A DNA stretch of 64,000 bases, taken from Kangsaoukella pontilimi. Its GTDB lineage: Bacteria; Pseudomonadota; Alphaproteobacteria; Rhodobacterales; Rhodobacteraceae. This document shows positions 8,476-17,929 of the stretch, in pieces; within the stretch, counting starts at the first letter, position 1, and each line of letters begins with the position of its first letter. Both the position numbers and the translations under genes were made by a program. Under the pieces are notes generated by a model, which searched no databases, was not told where the DNA came from, and saw nothing but the letters and a program-made list of their open reading frames with translations. The stretch is from positions 930,001 through 994,000 of the forward strand of contig NZ_WUPT01000001.1 of NCBI RefSeq assembly GCF_009830125.1, read 5' to 3'.

Positions 8476-9897
8476 ATGAGTGATGCAGCACCGGCGATCT
8501 GGTGGGTCCGAAGGGACCTGCGCCTTGGCGACAATCCGGCTCTGACCGAGGCGTTGAAGGCGGGCGGGCCGGTCATCCCCGTGTTCATTCTGGACGAGGT
8601 GTTCGAAAGCTACGGGGCCTGTCCCCTTTGGCGCTTCGGCCTTGGCGTCGAACATCTGGCGAAAACACTGGAAGAGGCCGGATCGCGCCTGATCCTCCGG
8701 CGGGGCAAGGCGAAGGACGTCCTGACCGCGCTAGTGAACGAAACCGGCGCGAAGACCGTCCGTTGGAGCCGAGCCTACGACCCCGATCAGGTCGCGCGCG
8801 ACAAGGGCGTCAAAGCGGCGCTGGAAGACGCGGGCGTCGACGCGAAAAGCGTGGCCGGGCACCTGATGTTCGAGCCGTGGAGCGTTGAGACCAAACAGGG
8901 CGAGTTCTACAAGGTCTACACGCCCTTCTGGCGCTCGGTGAAGGATCGGGACGTACCGGCGCCGGTCTCGCGCCCGTCTGACCTGAATCCGCCCCAAAGC
9001 TGGCCCGACAGCGAAAAGCTGGAAGACTGGGCACTGGATGCCGCCATGGTGCGGGGCGCCGACATCGTCCGCCCGCATCTGAACATCGGCGAGGACGCGG
9101 CCAGCGCCCGGCTTGCCGCCTTTATCGCCCACCGGATCGACGCCTATGACGAGATGCGGGACTTTCCGGGCGAGGACGGCACATCCCGCCTGTCGGAAAA
9201 CCTTGCTTGGGGCGAGATCAGCCCGCGTGCCTGCTGGCACGCCGGTATCCGCGCGCTGAACGAGGGCAAGAAAGGCGCCGAGACGTTCCTGAAAGAGCTG
9301 GTCTGGCGCGAGTTCGCCTATCACCTCGTCTGGCACACGCCCAGGATCGTCAGCGGCAACTGGCGCGAGGAATGGGACGCCTTCCCCTGGAACGAGGACG
9401 AGCGGAAGGCCGAGGTCAAGGCGTGGAAACAGGGGAGGACCGGCATCCGCTTCGTCGATGCCGCCATGCGCGAGATGTACGTCACGGGGCACATGCACAA
9501 CCGCGCACGGATGATCGTCGCCTCCTACCTGACCAAGCACCTGCTCTGTCACTGGCGGATCGGCCAGAAGTGGTTCGAGGACTGCCTGATCGACTGGGAT
9601 CCGGCGTCGAACGCCATGGGCTGGCAATGGTCGGCGGGCTCCGGCCCTGACGCGACGCCCTATTTCCGCGTCTTCAACCCGGTCACCCAGATCGACAAGT
9701 TCGACAAGGACCGAACGTACCTGAAACGCTGGCTGGCCGAGGAGTATTCCCGGCCCACGAAAACGGCGCTGTCCTATTTCGACGCGATCCCCGAAAGTTG
9801 GAACATGTCCCCCGACGACGAATATCCCGAGCCCATCGTCCCCCATGACGAGGGCCGAAAACGCGCGCTCGACGCCTATGAAAACCGGGATTTCTGA
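8476..9897 (+). CDS. phrB: Deoxyribodipyrimidine photolyase
   Basis: 473-residue DNA repair flavoprotein that splits cyclobutane pyrimidine dimers using blue light. The N-terminal alpha/beta antenna domain starts with IWWVRRDLRLGDNPAL. The FAD domain shows MREMYVTGHMHNRARM and WDPASNAMGWQWSAGSG, the class I photolyase signature. Length is normal for this class (about 470). It follows the PLP enzyme by 22 bases. Cryptochrome-like activity cannot be excluded, but the DNA-repair signature is well conserved. Confidence 0.95.
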   Translation: MSDAAPAIWWVRRDLRLGDNPALTEALKAGGPVIPVFILDEVFESYGACPLWRFGLGVEHLAKTLEEAGSRLILRRGKAKDVLTALVNETGAKTVRWSRAYDPDQVARDKGVKAALEDAGVDAKSVAGHLMFEPWSVETKQGEFYKVYTPFWRSVKDRDVPAPVSRPSDLNPPQSWPDSEKLEDWALDAAMVRGADIVRPHLNIGEDAASARLAAFIAHRIDAYDEMRDFPGEDGTSRLSENLAWGEISPRACWHAGIRALNEGKKGAETFLKELVWREFAYHLVWHTPRIVSGNWREEWDAFPWNEDERKAEVKAWKQGRTGIRFVDAAMREMYVTGHMHNRARMIVASYLTKHLLCHWRIGQKWFEDCLIDWDPASNAMGWQWSAGSGPDATPYFRVFNPVTQIDKFDKDRTYLKRWLAEEYSRPTKTALSYFDAIPESWNMSPDDEYPEPIVPHDEGRKRALDAYENRDF

Positions 9898-9968
9898 CAC
9901 TGGCATTGCCATGCTGCGCCGCATATGCTGCGCTCGCAAAGTAACCCAGCCGGAAGGAAGCGCGCCTC

Positions 9969-10742
9969 ATGTCACTCAACGGAAAAACCGCCATTGTCAC
10001 CGGTTCGAACTCCGGCATCGGGCTGGGGATCGCGCGTGAACTGGCCAAGGCAGGCGCGAACGTGGTGCTGAACTCGTTCACCGACCGGGACGAGGATCAC
10101 GCGCTGGCCGCTGAACTTTCCGAAGAGACCGGAACAAGCGCGCGCTACATCAAGGCCGACATGTCGAAGCCGGACGAGTGCCGCGCGCTGATCGAACAGG
10201 CGGGCACCTGCGATATCCTCGTGAACAACGCCGGTATCCAGTATGTCGCCCCCATCGACAAGTTCCCGACCGAAAAGTGGGACGCGATCATCGCGATCAA
10301 CCTTTCCTCGGCCTTCCACACCACCGCCGCGGCGCTGCCGATGATGCGCAAGGCCGGCTGGGGCAGGGTGGTCAACATCGCTTCCGCCCACGGACTGACG
10401 GCCTCGCCCTATAAATCGGCCTATATCGCCGCCAAGCACGGGATCGTCGGACTGACCAAGACCACCGCGCTCGAAACGGCGGAGGAACCGATCACCGCCA
10501 ACGCCATCTGTCCGGGCTACGTGCTGACGCCGCTGGTCGAAGCGCAGATCCCCGATCAGATGAAGGCCCACAACATGGACCGCGACACGGTGGTCCGCGA
10601 GGTGATGCTGTCCCGCCAGCCGTCAAAGGAATTCGCCACCGTCGAGCAGATGGGCGGCACCTGCGTCTTCCTCTGCTCGGATTCGGCGGCGCAGATCACC
10701 GGTACGACGATCAGCGTGGATGGCGGCTGGACCGCGCTCTGA
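9969..10742 (+). CDS. bdhA: 3-hydroxybutyrate dehydrogenase (SDR family)
   Basis: 257-residue short-chain dehydrogenase. The NAD site TGSNSGIGLGIA is at residues 10-21, the NNAG motif is in LVNNAGIQY, and the catalytic YxxxK is in YIAAKHG. The overall pattern (SAHGLTASPYKSAY, NAICPGYVLTPLVE, C-terminus DGGWTAL) matches D-3-hydroxybutyrate dehydrogenase, which oxidises 3-hydroxybutyrate to acetoacetate during polyhydroxybutyrate use. GGAAGGAAG precedes the start. The patatin gene follows after 10 bases, suggesting joint transcription and a possible link to storage-lipid turnover (inference). Confidence 0.9.
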   Translation: MSLNGKTAIVTGSNSGIGLGIARELAKAGANVVLNSFTDRDEDHALAAELSEETGTSARYIKADMSKPDECRALIEQAGTCDILVNNAGIQYVAPIDKFPTEKWDAIIAINLSSAFHTTAAALPMMRKAGWGRVVNIASAHGLTASPYKSAYIAAKHGIVGLTKTTALETAEEPITANAICPGYVLTPLVEAQIPDQMKAHNMDRDTVVREVMLSRQPSKEFATVEQMGGTCVFLCSDSAAQITGTTISVDGGWTAL

Positions 10743-10752
10743 CGCGGCGCCG

Positions 10753-11781
10753 ATGTCCGACACCGCACCCATCCGCATCAATCTCGCCCTTCAGGGCGGG
10801 GGCGCGCACGGCGCCTTCACCTGGGGCGTGCTCGACCGGTTGCTCGAAGAAGACAACATCGAGATCGCGGGCATCTCGGGCACCTCCGCCGGGGCGCTGA
10901 ACGGCGCAGCGCTCAAGGCGGGGCTCTTGGAGAGGGGCCGGACGGGCGCGCGCGAGAACCTCGACTGGCTCTGGCGCCGCGTGGGAAACCTTGGCGACAT
11001 GCGGCTGACGGCCTGGATGGCGCCCTTCACGCCCGCGCCCGCCATGGTGGCTCAGGCGCTTGAATACTCGCTGCCCTTCGGTCTTGCCGACGCCGCCACG
11101 CGGGTCTTTTCCCCTTACATGTCCGGCCCGTTCTACCGCAACCCGCTCGAACGGGTTGCGCGGCGGTTCCACTATGATGCGGTCTGCGCCGACGCGGGGC
11201 CGGCGCTTTTCGTCTCGGCCACGAATGTCCGCACCGGCAAGATCAGGGTCTTCACAGGCCACGAGATCACTACGGACGCGATCCTTGCCTCGGCCTGCCT
11301 GCCGACGCTTTTCCGCGCGGTGGAGATTGGAGGCGAAGCGTACTGGGACGGCGGCTATACCGGCAATCCGGCGCTCTTCCCGCTCTTCGACCAGAACCTG
11401 CCCGATGACGTGGTCATCGTGAACATCAACCCGCTCTACCGGCCCGATATCCCGACCGACCCGCGCGACATTCTGAACCGGATCAACGAGGTCAGCTTCA
11501 ATTCCTCGCTTCTCCGCGAACTCCGCGCCATCGAATTCGTCCAGCGCCTGATCGACGCCGACAAGATCGAGGAAGGGGCGATGAAGCGCGTGAACGTCCA
11601 CATGATCGCCGATGACGAGCTGATGCGCGGGCTGAGCGTGGCGTCGAAGCTGGTGCCGGTCCCGTCCGTGCTGACCGATCTCAAGGCCGCCGGACGGGCG
11701 GCCTGCGAGACCTTCCTCAGCGAACACCGGACAAAACTGGGCCGGCAGTCGAGTGTCGATCTGCCGGCCATGTATTCCTGA
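10753..11781 (+). CDS. Patatin-like phospholipase
   Basis: 342-residue patatin-domain acyl hydrolase. The oxyanion-hole motif GGGAHG lies near residue 14, the nucleophile elbow GTSAG follows in ISGTSAGALNGAAL, and the catalytic Asp is in WDGGYTGNP, giving the Ser-Asp dyad. No signal peptide, so it is probably cytoplasmic or membrane associated. The ATG at 10753 is preferred over an in-frame start inside the bdhA end, because the catalytic domain begins just after it. Neighbouring bdhA suggests a role in polyhydroxybutyrate or lipid breakdown, but this is only contextual. Confidence 0.9.
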   Translation: MSDTAPIRINLALQGGGAHGAFTWGVLDRLLEEDNIEIAGISGTSAGALNGAALKAGLLERGRTGARENLDWLWRRVGNLGDMRLTAWMAPFTPAPAMVAQALEYSLPFGLADAATRVFSPYMSGPFYRNPLERVARRFHYDAVCADAGPALFVSATNVRTGKIRVFTGHEITTDAILASACLPTLFRAVEIGGEAYWDGGYTGNPALFPLFDQNLPDDVVIVNINPLYRPDIPTDPRDILNRINEVSFNSSLLRELRAIEFVQRLIDADKIEEGAMKRVNVHMIADDELMRGLSVASKLVPVPSVLTDLKAAGRAACETFLSEHRTKLGRQSSVDLPAMYS

Positions 11782-11798
11782 ACAGCGCGCGGGCGCTC

Positions 11799-12035
11799 TT
11801 ATTCTTCGGGCAGAACCACGCCATCCCCGCCGCCCGACGCTACTGCGGCCAGGATCACGAGGAAGATGAGCGGTACGACGAAACCACCGGAGGTCGCCGC
11901 GCCGGCGGCAACCGTTTCGGGCGCCATGACCACCTCGGGCTCGATCGCGGGCGTGGCAAGGTTGCCCGCCGAGACGGGCCCGCTTCCGATTGCAATCGCC
12001 GCCGCGATGGTGGCTGCAGGTTTCACATATTTCAA
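11799..12035 (-). CDS. Small secreted or membrane protein with TTG start
   Basis: 78 residues if translation starts at the TTG at 12035, which has GGAGGG seven bases upstream; no ATG fits. The N-terminus (KYVKPAATIAAAIAIGSG, then SAGN) looks like a signal peptide, and near the C-terminus there is a second hydrophobic stretch (GGFVVPLIFLVILAAVASGG). The middle is rich in Ala, Pro, Glu and Val. Family not recognised. It is tail to tail with the patatin gene and 28 bases downstream of the oxygenase gene on the same strand. Confidence 0.6.
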   Translation of the reverse strand: MKYVKPAATIAAAIAIGSGPVSAGNLATPAIEPEVVMAPETVAAGAATSGGFVVPLIFLVILAAVASGGGDGVVLPEE

Positions 12036-12063
12036 CGGGTCGCCCTCCCAAAATTCCGTTCGA

Positions 12064-12705
12064 TCAATATACCACGAAATCTCCTTCCGCAGCGGGGTAT
12101 TCGCGCGGAATATGGAAATGGTGTTCCCGCCACCACATCGACAGTACCCATTTGACGCCGCTGTCCGGACCGAAGCCCACATGGGCGCTGTCGGGGTGCA
12201 CTGTGTTCGCGCCGGGCGGTGTGTTGGCGAAGACAAGAACACGGCCCAGCCGGGGGCGTGCGGCCACCTTGAGGTTTGGAAAGGCAGTCTGACCGCCATC
12301 CTCGACATCGTTCAGGTAGCAGAGCGTCGTGAACAGCCGCTGGCCGCCCCGCTCCAGCAGATGCGCGCTTGTGCCGCCGGCGTCGTAGCCGTCGAAATGC
12401 AGGTCGAAAAGCTGCTCTCCCTCATAGCGGAGAAGCTTCGAGGTCTCGCAATTCTCGGGCGGCAGGCGGAGGAGACCCGAGATGCGCGTGGCAAGCTCGG
12501 TCAGCTCCGGCACCTGCCACTGGTCGACGAGGGCGGCAAGATTGGTGCGTTTCTCGCCAGTGACCCGGCCGTCCTCGGTGCCGTAGGTCGGCTGCTCCAG
12601 CCGCGCCTCGCCCGCGGCGATCGCCGCCCTGGCCGTCGCCTCGTCGAAGACGCCGTCATAGACCGCCACGAAGGGGTTCGCGCTCAGAAGTTGGGATCGT
12701 ATCAT
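12064..12705 (-). CDS. 2-oxoglutarate/Fe(II) oxygenase, prolyl 4-hydroxylase type
   Basis: 213-residue P4Hc-domain dioxygenase. The iron ligands are visible: HxD in LHFDGYDAGG, the distal His in NTVHPDSAHVG, and a Lys in GVKWVLSMWW that would bind 2-oxoglutarate. LCYLNDVEDGGQTAFPNL is the usual core signature. The start is the ATG at 12705; the longer frame begins with proline/arginine-rich low-quality sequence. No signal peptide. The substrate is unknown; bacterial members hydroxylate proline in proteins or small molecules. Confidence 0.88.
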   Translation of the reverse strand: MIRSQLLSANPFVAVYDGVFDEATARAAIAAGEARLEQPTYGTEDGRVTGEKRTNLAALVDQWQVPELTELATRISGLLRLPPENCETSKLLRYEGEQLFDLHFDGYDAGGTSAHLLERGGQRLFTTLCYLNDVEDGGQTAFPNLKVAARPRLGRVLVFANTPPGANTVHPDSAHVGFGPDSGVKWVLSMWWREHHFHIPREYPAAEGDFVVY

Positions 12706-12751
12706 GCCCGCCCTCGTTTTCCCGCCACTCTGTAAGGGAAGGGGGCGAGGA

Positions 12752-13468
12752 TCAAGAGGCGCGCGCGGTAGGCTGGCGCACCTCGCCGATGGGGGTGGGG
12801 CTGGCCTTGTCGCCATTCGGATAGACAAGCCCTGCCGAAATCACCAGCTTGGCCGCGTCCTCGACCGTCATGTTCAACTCGATGACGTCGGATTTGGGCA
12901 GGAACAGCAGGAATCCGGACGTCGGGTTGGGTGTCGTGGGCAGGAAGACCGCCGTCTTGTCCTCGTCCACCGGCATGCTGGCCGCGATTTCGCCTTTGGC
13001 GCTGGTCGAGATGAAGGCGATGCACCAGATGCCCTTGCGCGGATACTCGATCAGACAGGCCTTGTCGAAGGACGAGTCGCTTTGAGCGAAAACGGTTTCC
13101 GCAATTTGTTTCAGGCCGTTATAGACCGATCTTACCACGGGAAGGCCCTGCACCAGCCCCTCGGCCCAGGCGATCATGGACTTGCCGATGATGCCCTTGG
13201 CAAGCCAGCCGACGAGGATCGTGAAGACAAGGAAGACGATCACGCCAACGCCGCGCACGTTCAGACCGACATACTGGTCCGGTCTCAGCCAGATCGGCAC
13301 GAAGGGCAGGACCCAGCTATCGACCCAGCCCGCGACGGTCCAGATCAGGTACAGCGTCAGGCTGATCGGGGCGACGACGACCAGACCGGTCAGGAAGGAC
13401 CCGCGGAGCGAGGAAAACAGCCCGCGCCGTTTTTTCGGCTCCTGATCGTCGTTGAATGGTGTGCTCAT
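12752..13468 (-). CDS. DUF502 family membrane protein
   Basis: 238 residues. Two membrane spans in the first 100 residues (SFLTGLVVVAPISLTLYLIW and GVGVIVFLVFTILVGWLAKG), then the conserved GLPVVRSVYNGLKQIAETV region and a soluble beta-rich C-terminus (FLPTTPNPTSGFLLFLP). This matches DUF502, widespread in proteobacteria and of unknown function. Separate from the neighbouring oxygenase gene by 46 bases on the same strand. Confidence 0.9.
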   Translation of the reverse strand: MSTPFNDDQEPKKRRGLFSSLRGSFLTGLVVVAPISLTLYLIWTVAGWVDSWVLPFVPIWLRPDQYVGLNVRGVGVIVFLVFTILVGWLAKGIIGKSMIAWAEGLVQGLPVVRSVYNGLKQIAETVFAQSDSSFDKACLIEYPRKGIWCIAFISTSAKGEIAASMPVDEDKTAVFLPTTPNPTSGFLLFLPKSDVIELNMTVEDAAKLVISAGLVYPNGDKASPTPIGEVRQPTARAS

Positions 13469-13548
13469 GCCTGTGGTCCTGACCGCGCGTCCCGGCGCTC
13501 TTCAACCTAGGCCGTCTGAACGGCCAGAACAACGGCCCAGGCGGGAAA

Positions 13549-14475
13549 TCAACTGTTTTCCCGCGCGGCCGCCAGATGGGTGGCGATTTTCGCGGCAAGG
13601 CGCGCGTTGTTCAGGACGAGTGCGATATTCGCCTTGAGCGATGCGCCATCGGTCAGCTCGTAAATGCGCTGCAACAGGTAGGGCGTGACCGCTTTTCCGG
13701 TGACGCCATGATGCGCGGCATCCTGCATGGCGCGCTCGATGATCGGCATGATGACCGCGCGCGGGATTTCATCCGACTCGGGGATCGGGTTGGCGACAAG
13801 CTGCCCGCCAGGCAGGCCCATCGCGCCCCGCATCCGGTGGGCCGCCGCGATCTCGGCCGGGTCACCCATGCTGAGCGGGGCGTCGAGGCCCGAGTTTCGC
13901 GACCAGAAGGCGGGGAAAGCCTTCTGGCCATAGGCGATGACCGGCACGCCAAGTGTTTCCAGCACCTCCAGCGTCTTCGGCAGGTCCAGAATGGCCTTCG
14001 CACCCGCCGCAACGACGGTTACCGGCGTTTCGGACAATTCGCGAAGGTCGGCGGAAATATCGAAGCTGTTCTCGGCCCCCCGGTGAACACCGCCCACGCC
14101 GCCCGTGGCGAAGACCTCGATCCCGGCCAGCCGCGCGGCGATCATCGTGGCGGCGACGGTGGTCGCGCCCGTGCCGCCCGTTGCGATGCAGGCGGCGATG
14201 TCGGCCCGGCTCAGCTTGGCCACGTGACGGCGCTGCCCCAGCGCGTCCAGCGTTTCGGCATCGAGACCCACGCGGAGCACCCCGTCGATCACGATGATTG
14301 TCGCGGGGACCGCACCCTCGGCGCGGATCTGATCCTCGACCGCGCGGGCGGTTTCAACGTTCTCGGGATAAGGCATCCCGTGGGTGATGATCGTCGATTC
14401 AAGCGCCACGACGGGCCGTCCGACCGCCTTGGCCGCCGCCACATCCTCGGACAGTCTGAGGGGAAGATCGGTCAT
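13549..14475 (-). CDS. psuG: Pseudouridine-5'-phosphate glycosidase
   Basis: 308-residue enzyme that breaks the C-C bond of pseudouridine 5'-phosphate to give uracil and ribose 5-phosphate. ALESTIITHGMPYPENVET at the N-terminus is the family signature, and the Mn-binding and active-site regions (VFATGGVGGVHRGAE, PVIAYG) are present. Its start overlaps the stop of the upstream kinase gene by 4 bases, so the two steps of pseudouridine degradation are translationally coupled. Confidence 0.95.
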   Translation of the reverse strand: MTDLPLRLSEDVAAAKAVGRPVVALESTIITHGMPYPENVETARAVEDQIRAEGAVPATIIVIDGVLRVGLDAETLDALGQRRHVAKLSRADIAACIATGGTGATTVAATMIAARLAGIEVFATGGVGGVHRGAENSFDISADLRELSETPVTVVAAGAKAILDLPKTLEVLETLGVPVIAYGQKAFPAFWSRNSGLDAPLSMGDPAEIAAAHRMRGAMGLPGGQLVANPIPESDEIPRAVIMPIIERAMQDAAHHGVTGKAVTPYLLQRIYELTDGASLKANIALVLNNARLAAKIATHLAAARENS

Positions 14476-15365
14476 CCGGAAATGTCTCCTGATACGTAAT
14501 CCGCCGCCGCGCGCAACGCTGTCTCAAGCGCCGCCTCGGGCGCCTCGCCGCGCGCTTCGGCGGCGATATGGGCGGCCATGAAAGTGTCACCCGCGCCGGT
14601 CACACGCGTGACCAGCACCTGCGGCGGTGTCGCGACGATCACGCCGGAGGCCCGCGCGTGGGCCGCCGCGCGTCCGCCATCGGTCACCAGCACTTCCGCC
14701 GCGCCCCGCGCCAGCATCGCGCTGGCGGCGGCCTCGGCGCTGTCGAAGCGTGTCTGGCACAAAAGGCCCGCCTCTTCGAGGTTCACGTAGAGTGTCGCGC
14801 GCGGGCAGGCCAGAAGCGGCAGCAGCCGCTCGGCCTTGCCAGGCGATGCCGGCGCCACACGCAGATCGGCGGCGGCAAAGAGCGGGCTGTCGGCAATTTC
14901 GCCCAGAAGGTCTTCGGTCAGGTTGCCGTCAAGCGCGATCTGCCCCGCAAAGGGCGCCTCGGCCGTCCCCAGCGCGCCATTCGCCAGGGGCCGCAGGATC
15001 TTGTCGCCCGCCGCCTCCAGCGAATGCGCGTCCGCAATCGCCGCGATCAGCCCGTTCGCCCCTTCGACCGCCATGTAGCGGTCCGTCGGCAGGTCTTCCG
15101 AGCGGTAGACATGCCCGGTCACCATCCCCAGCCGGTCGGCAGCGGCGACCAGTTCGTCGCCTTCCTCGTCCCGCCCGATGGCGGTCAGCAGGACAGGCCG
15201 CATCGCGAAGCGCCTGAGCGTCATGGCGATGTTCATCGCAACCCCGCCCGGCAGCCGCGTGATCCGCCCGGGCACGTCCGATCCCACGCGCATCACTGCG
15301 CCCGAACGCCCGATGATGTCCCAGAGGACCGACCCGATACAGATGATATCCCGCGTCTCAGCCAT
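14472..15365 (-). CDS. psuK: PfkB-family carbohydrate kinase, probable pseudouridine kinase
   Basis: 297-residue ribokinase-fold kinase. The N-terminal IICIGSVLWDIIGRSG and GGVAMNIAMTLRR and the C-terminal ATP/anion-hole motif VTGAGDTFMAAHIAAE with catalytic Asp are typical. Coupling to psuG by a 4-base overlap makes pseudouridine the likely substrate, phosphorylated before PsuG acts. The ATG at 15365 is chosen; the only upstream alternative is a TTG. Without the context it could only be called a PfkB kinase. Confidence 0.85.
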   Translation of the reverse strand: MAETRDIICIGSVLWDIIGRSGAVMRVGSDVPGRITRLPGGVAMNIAMTLRRFAMRPVLLTAIGRDEEGDELVAAADRLGMVTGHVYRSEDLPTDRYMAVEGANGLIAAIADAHSLEAAGDKILRPLANGALGTAEAPFAGQIALDGNLTEDLLGEIADSPLFAAADLRVAPASPGKAERLLPLLACPRATLYVNLEEAGLLCQTRFDSAEAAASAMLARGAAEVLVTDGGRAAAHARASGVIVATPPQVLVTRVTGAGDTFMAAHIAAEARGEAPEAALETALRAAADYVSGDISG

Positions 15366-15486
15366 GGGTGCGGGTTTGACCGGATCGCGCGATCTTGGCA
15401 AGCCGCACCGGACATCCGCGCCTGTCGAAAAACCGTGACCCCACGCGTCCTTGATGCGCTAGACTTCTGATGAGGAGGGCAGAGCA

Positions 15487-16146
15487 ATGCCGATCACTCA
15501 AAAGACCTTCGACTTTCTCGCCGATCTCGACGCCAACAACGACAAGGACTGGTTCGAGGACAACCGCGATCGCTACGAGACCGCGTGGAGGGTGCCCGGC
15601 CTTCACCTGATCGAGGCTGTGGCCGAGGACATGGCCCGGCTCGACCCGCCGCTGAAGGCCGAAGCGCGACTCAACGGTTCTCTCCGCCGGATCAATCGCG
15701 ACACCCGCTTTTCCAAGGACAAGACGCCTTATAATGCGCGACTGCACCTCGTTTTCTGGCATGGCAGCCACCCGAACCGCGCGCCGGGAATGCATGTGGT
15801 CCTGTCCCCCGAGGGCGTCGGCTATGGCGCCGGGCAATGGGCGATCGAGCCGCCACGGCTCGCCACGCTCCGCGACAGGATCGCATCGGACCCGTCAGAG
15901 CTTCTCGCTGCGTTGGATGCTGCAGGAAAGGTCGGGTGCCGGATGAGCGCGCCGGACCTCGCGCGCCTTCCAAAAGGATACGACGCGGACGGACCGGCAG
16001 CTGACCTTCTCCGCTACAAGGGTTTCGTGGCGCGCACCCATGACGCGCCAGCACCGGCCAGTGCGATCATCGGGGCAGGGGCCACGGACTGGGTGATGGA
16101 GCAGACCCGCGCGCTCCTGCCGCTGATCCGCTGGCTCAGCGCCTAG
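15487..16146 (+). CDS. DUF2461 domain protein
   Basis: 219 residues. Recognised by [20 protein letters not shown] near the N-terminus and [19 protein letters not shown], the core of the DUF2461 (TIGR02453) family, which has no assigned function. GAGGAGGGC precedes the ATG. It converges with metG and the two stop codons overlap by 4 bases (16143-16146). Confidence 0.88.
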   Translation: MPITQKTFDFLADLDANNDKDWFEDNRDRYETAWRVPGLHLIEAVAEDMARLDPPLKAEARLNGSLRRINRDTRFSKDKTPYNARLHLVFWHGSHPNRAPGMHVVLSPEGVGYGAGQWAIEPPRLATLRDRIASDPSELLAALDAAGKVGCRMSAPDLARLPKGYDADGPAADLLRYKGFVARTHDAPAPASAIIGAGATDWVMEQTRALLPLIRWLSA

Positions 16147-17858
16147 CGCGTCCCCGCGAAGCGCGTCTCCCAATCGGCGCGCTCTTCGTCGCTGATCTTG
16201 CGGAAAAGAACGTCCGGCACCGTGAACGCGTGCCCTGCAGGCAGAGCCTCCAGCGCCGCGCGCATGTCGCCGGGCCACTCGGTGTCGAGCGTGTTCATCG
16301 ACGACAGCATCCGCGCCGCCGCATCCGGGATGAAGGGCGCCGACAGCACCGCGTAGACCCGGATCAGGTTCAGCGCCAGCCGCACAACCGCCGCCGCCCG
16401 CTCGGGGTCTTCCTTGTAAGCGGCCCAGGGTGCGGCGGATTGCAGATATTCGTTCCCCGCGACCCAGAGCGCGCGCAACTCGGCCGCCGCTTTCCGGACC
16501 TCGATCGCCTCCATGTGACGCTCATAGGCGGCCAGCCCCTCGGTCAGGCGCGCGATAAGCGCCTCTTCCTCGGCTCCCCATGCGCCGCCCGCGGGCACCC
16601 CTTCGCCGAATTTCGAGCGGCAGAACTTGGTCACCCGGCTCACGAAATTGCCCAGCACATCGGCCAGGTCCTTGTTCACCGAGGACTGGAAATTCTCCCA
16701 CGTGAACTCGCTGTCCGAGCTCTCGGGCGCATGGGACAGAAGCCACCAGCGCCAGTAATCGGCGGGCAGGATCTCCAGCGCCTGATCCATGAAGACGCCA
16801 CGGCCTTGAGACGTCGAGAACTGGCCGCCGTCATAATTGAGATAGTTGAACGACTTGATGTAATCGACCAGCTTCCACGGCTCGCCCGACCCGATGATCG
16901 TGGCCGGGAAGGACAGCGTATGGAAGGGTACGTTGTCCTTGCCCATGAATTGGACGTAGCGCACATCGTCGGCGCCCTTGTCGGTCCGCCACCAGCGTTC
17001 CCACTCGGCATCCGGCGCGCCGCGTTCGTCCGACCACTCCTTGGCGCAGGCGATGTATTCGATGGGCGCGTCGAACCAGACATAAAAGACCTTGCCCTCC
17101 ATGCCGGGCCAGTCCTGATCGCCCTTCTTCACCGGAATGCCCCAGTCCAGATCCCGCGTGATCCCCCGGTCCTGCAATCCGTCGCCGTCGTTCAGCCACT
17201 TCCTGGCGATCGACGTGGTCAGGATGGGCCAGTCGGTCTTGGTGTCGATCCAGTCCGACAACTCCTTCCGAAGCGAGCGCTGCTTCAGGTACAGATGCTT
17301 CGTCTCCCGCACTTCCAGTTCGGTCGATCCCGAAATAGCCGAGCGCGGCTCGATCAGGTCGGTCGGGTCGAGCTGCTTGGTGCAGTTCTCGCACTGGTCG
17401 CCCCGCGCCCGGTCGTAGCCGCAGTTGGGGCAGGTGCCTTCGATATACCGGTCGGGCAGAAACCGGCCATCGGCATTCGAATAGACCTGAGACTCGGTCA
17501 CTTCCTCGATCAGCCCGGCCTCGGCCAGCTTTCCGGCGAAATGCTGGGTCAGCGCGTGGTTCTGCGGGCTCGACGAGCGGCCGAACTTGTCGAAGGACAG
17601 GCCGAACCCGTCCGACAGCTCCTTCTGGACCCCCCACATCCGCGCGCAGTACTCGTCCACCGGCTCGCCCGTCTTGGCCGCCGCCAGTTCCGCCGGCGTC
17701 CCGTGCTCGTCGGTCGCGCAGAGGAACAACACCTCGTGGCCCCGCGCCCGGTTGTACCGCGCGAACAGATCCGCCGGAAGCTGGGAGCCCACGAGGTTGC
17801 CCAGATGCTTGATCCCGTTGATATAGGGAATCGCCGATGTGATCAGGATACGCGCCAT
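16143..17858 (-). CDS. metG: Methionyl-tRNA synthetase
   Basis: 571-residue class I synthetase that charges tRNA-Met. [18 protein letters not shown] carries the HIGH-type motif, and CPNC with CENC (17 residues apart) form the zinc knuckle. The second signature is unusual: where KMSKS or KFSKS is expected the sequence reads [11 protein letters not shown], so the second lysine of the motif is a threonine. The catalytic core up to residue 390 and the anticodon-binding helices follow; there is no C-terminal tRNA-binding (Arc1p-like) domain. The ATG at 17858 is chosen because the catalytic domain starts right after it. Confidence 0.95.
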   Translation of the reverse strand: MARILITSAIPYINGIKHLGNLVGSQLPADLFARYNRARGHEVLFLCATDEHGTPAELAAAKTGEPVDEYCARMWGVQKELSDGFGLSFDKFGRSSSPQNHALTQHFAGKLAEAGLIEEVTESQVYSNADGRFLPDRYIEGTCPNCGYDRARGDQCENCTKQLDPTDLIEPRSAISGSTELEVRETKHLYLKQRSLRKELSDWIDTKTDWPILTTSIARKWLNDGDGLQDRGITRDLDWGIPVKKGDQDWPGMEGKVFYVWFDAPIEYIACAKEWSDERGAPDAEWERWWRTDKGADDVRYVQFMGKDNVPFHTLSFPATIIGSGEPWKLVDYIKSFNYLNYDGGQFSTSQGRGVFMDQALEILPADYWRWWLLSHAPESSDSEFTWENFQSSVNKDLADVLGNFVSRVTKFCRSKFGEGVPAGGAWGAEEEALIARLTEGLAAYERHMEAIEVRKAAAELRALWVAGNEYLQSAAPWAAYKEDPERAAAVVRLALNLIRVYAVLSAPFIPDAAARMLSSMNTLDTEWPGDMRAALEALPAGHAFTVPDVLFRKISDEERADWETRFAGTR

Positions 17859-17929
17859 GAAACCGCCCTCGGATGCTGCCGAAGGCGCTCTTAGCGTGGG
17901 CACGAGCGGGCGTCACCCCCCTTCTTCTT

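Noticed and set aside
11784-11804. Weak hairpin AGCGC/GCGCT followed by a T-rich run after the patatin gene
   Set aside because: Only five base pairs; too weak to list as a terminator.
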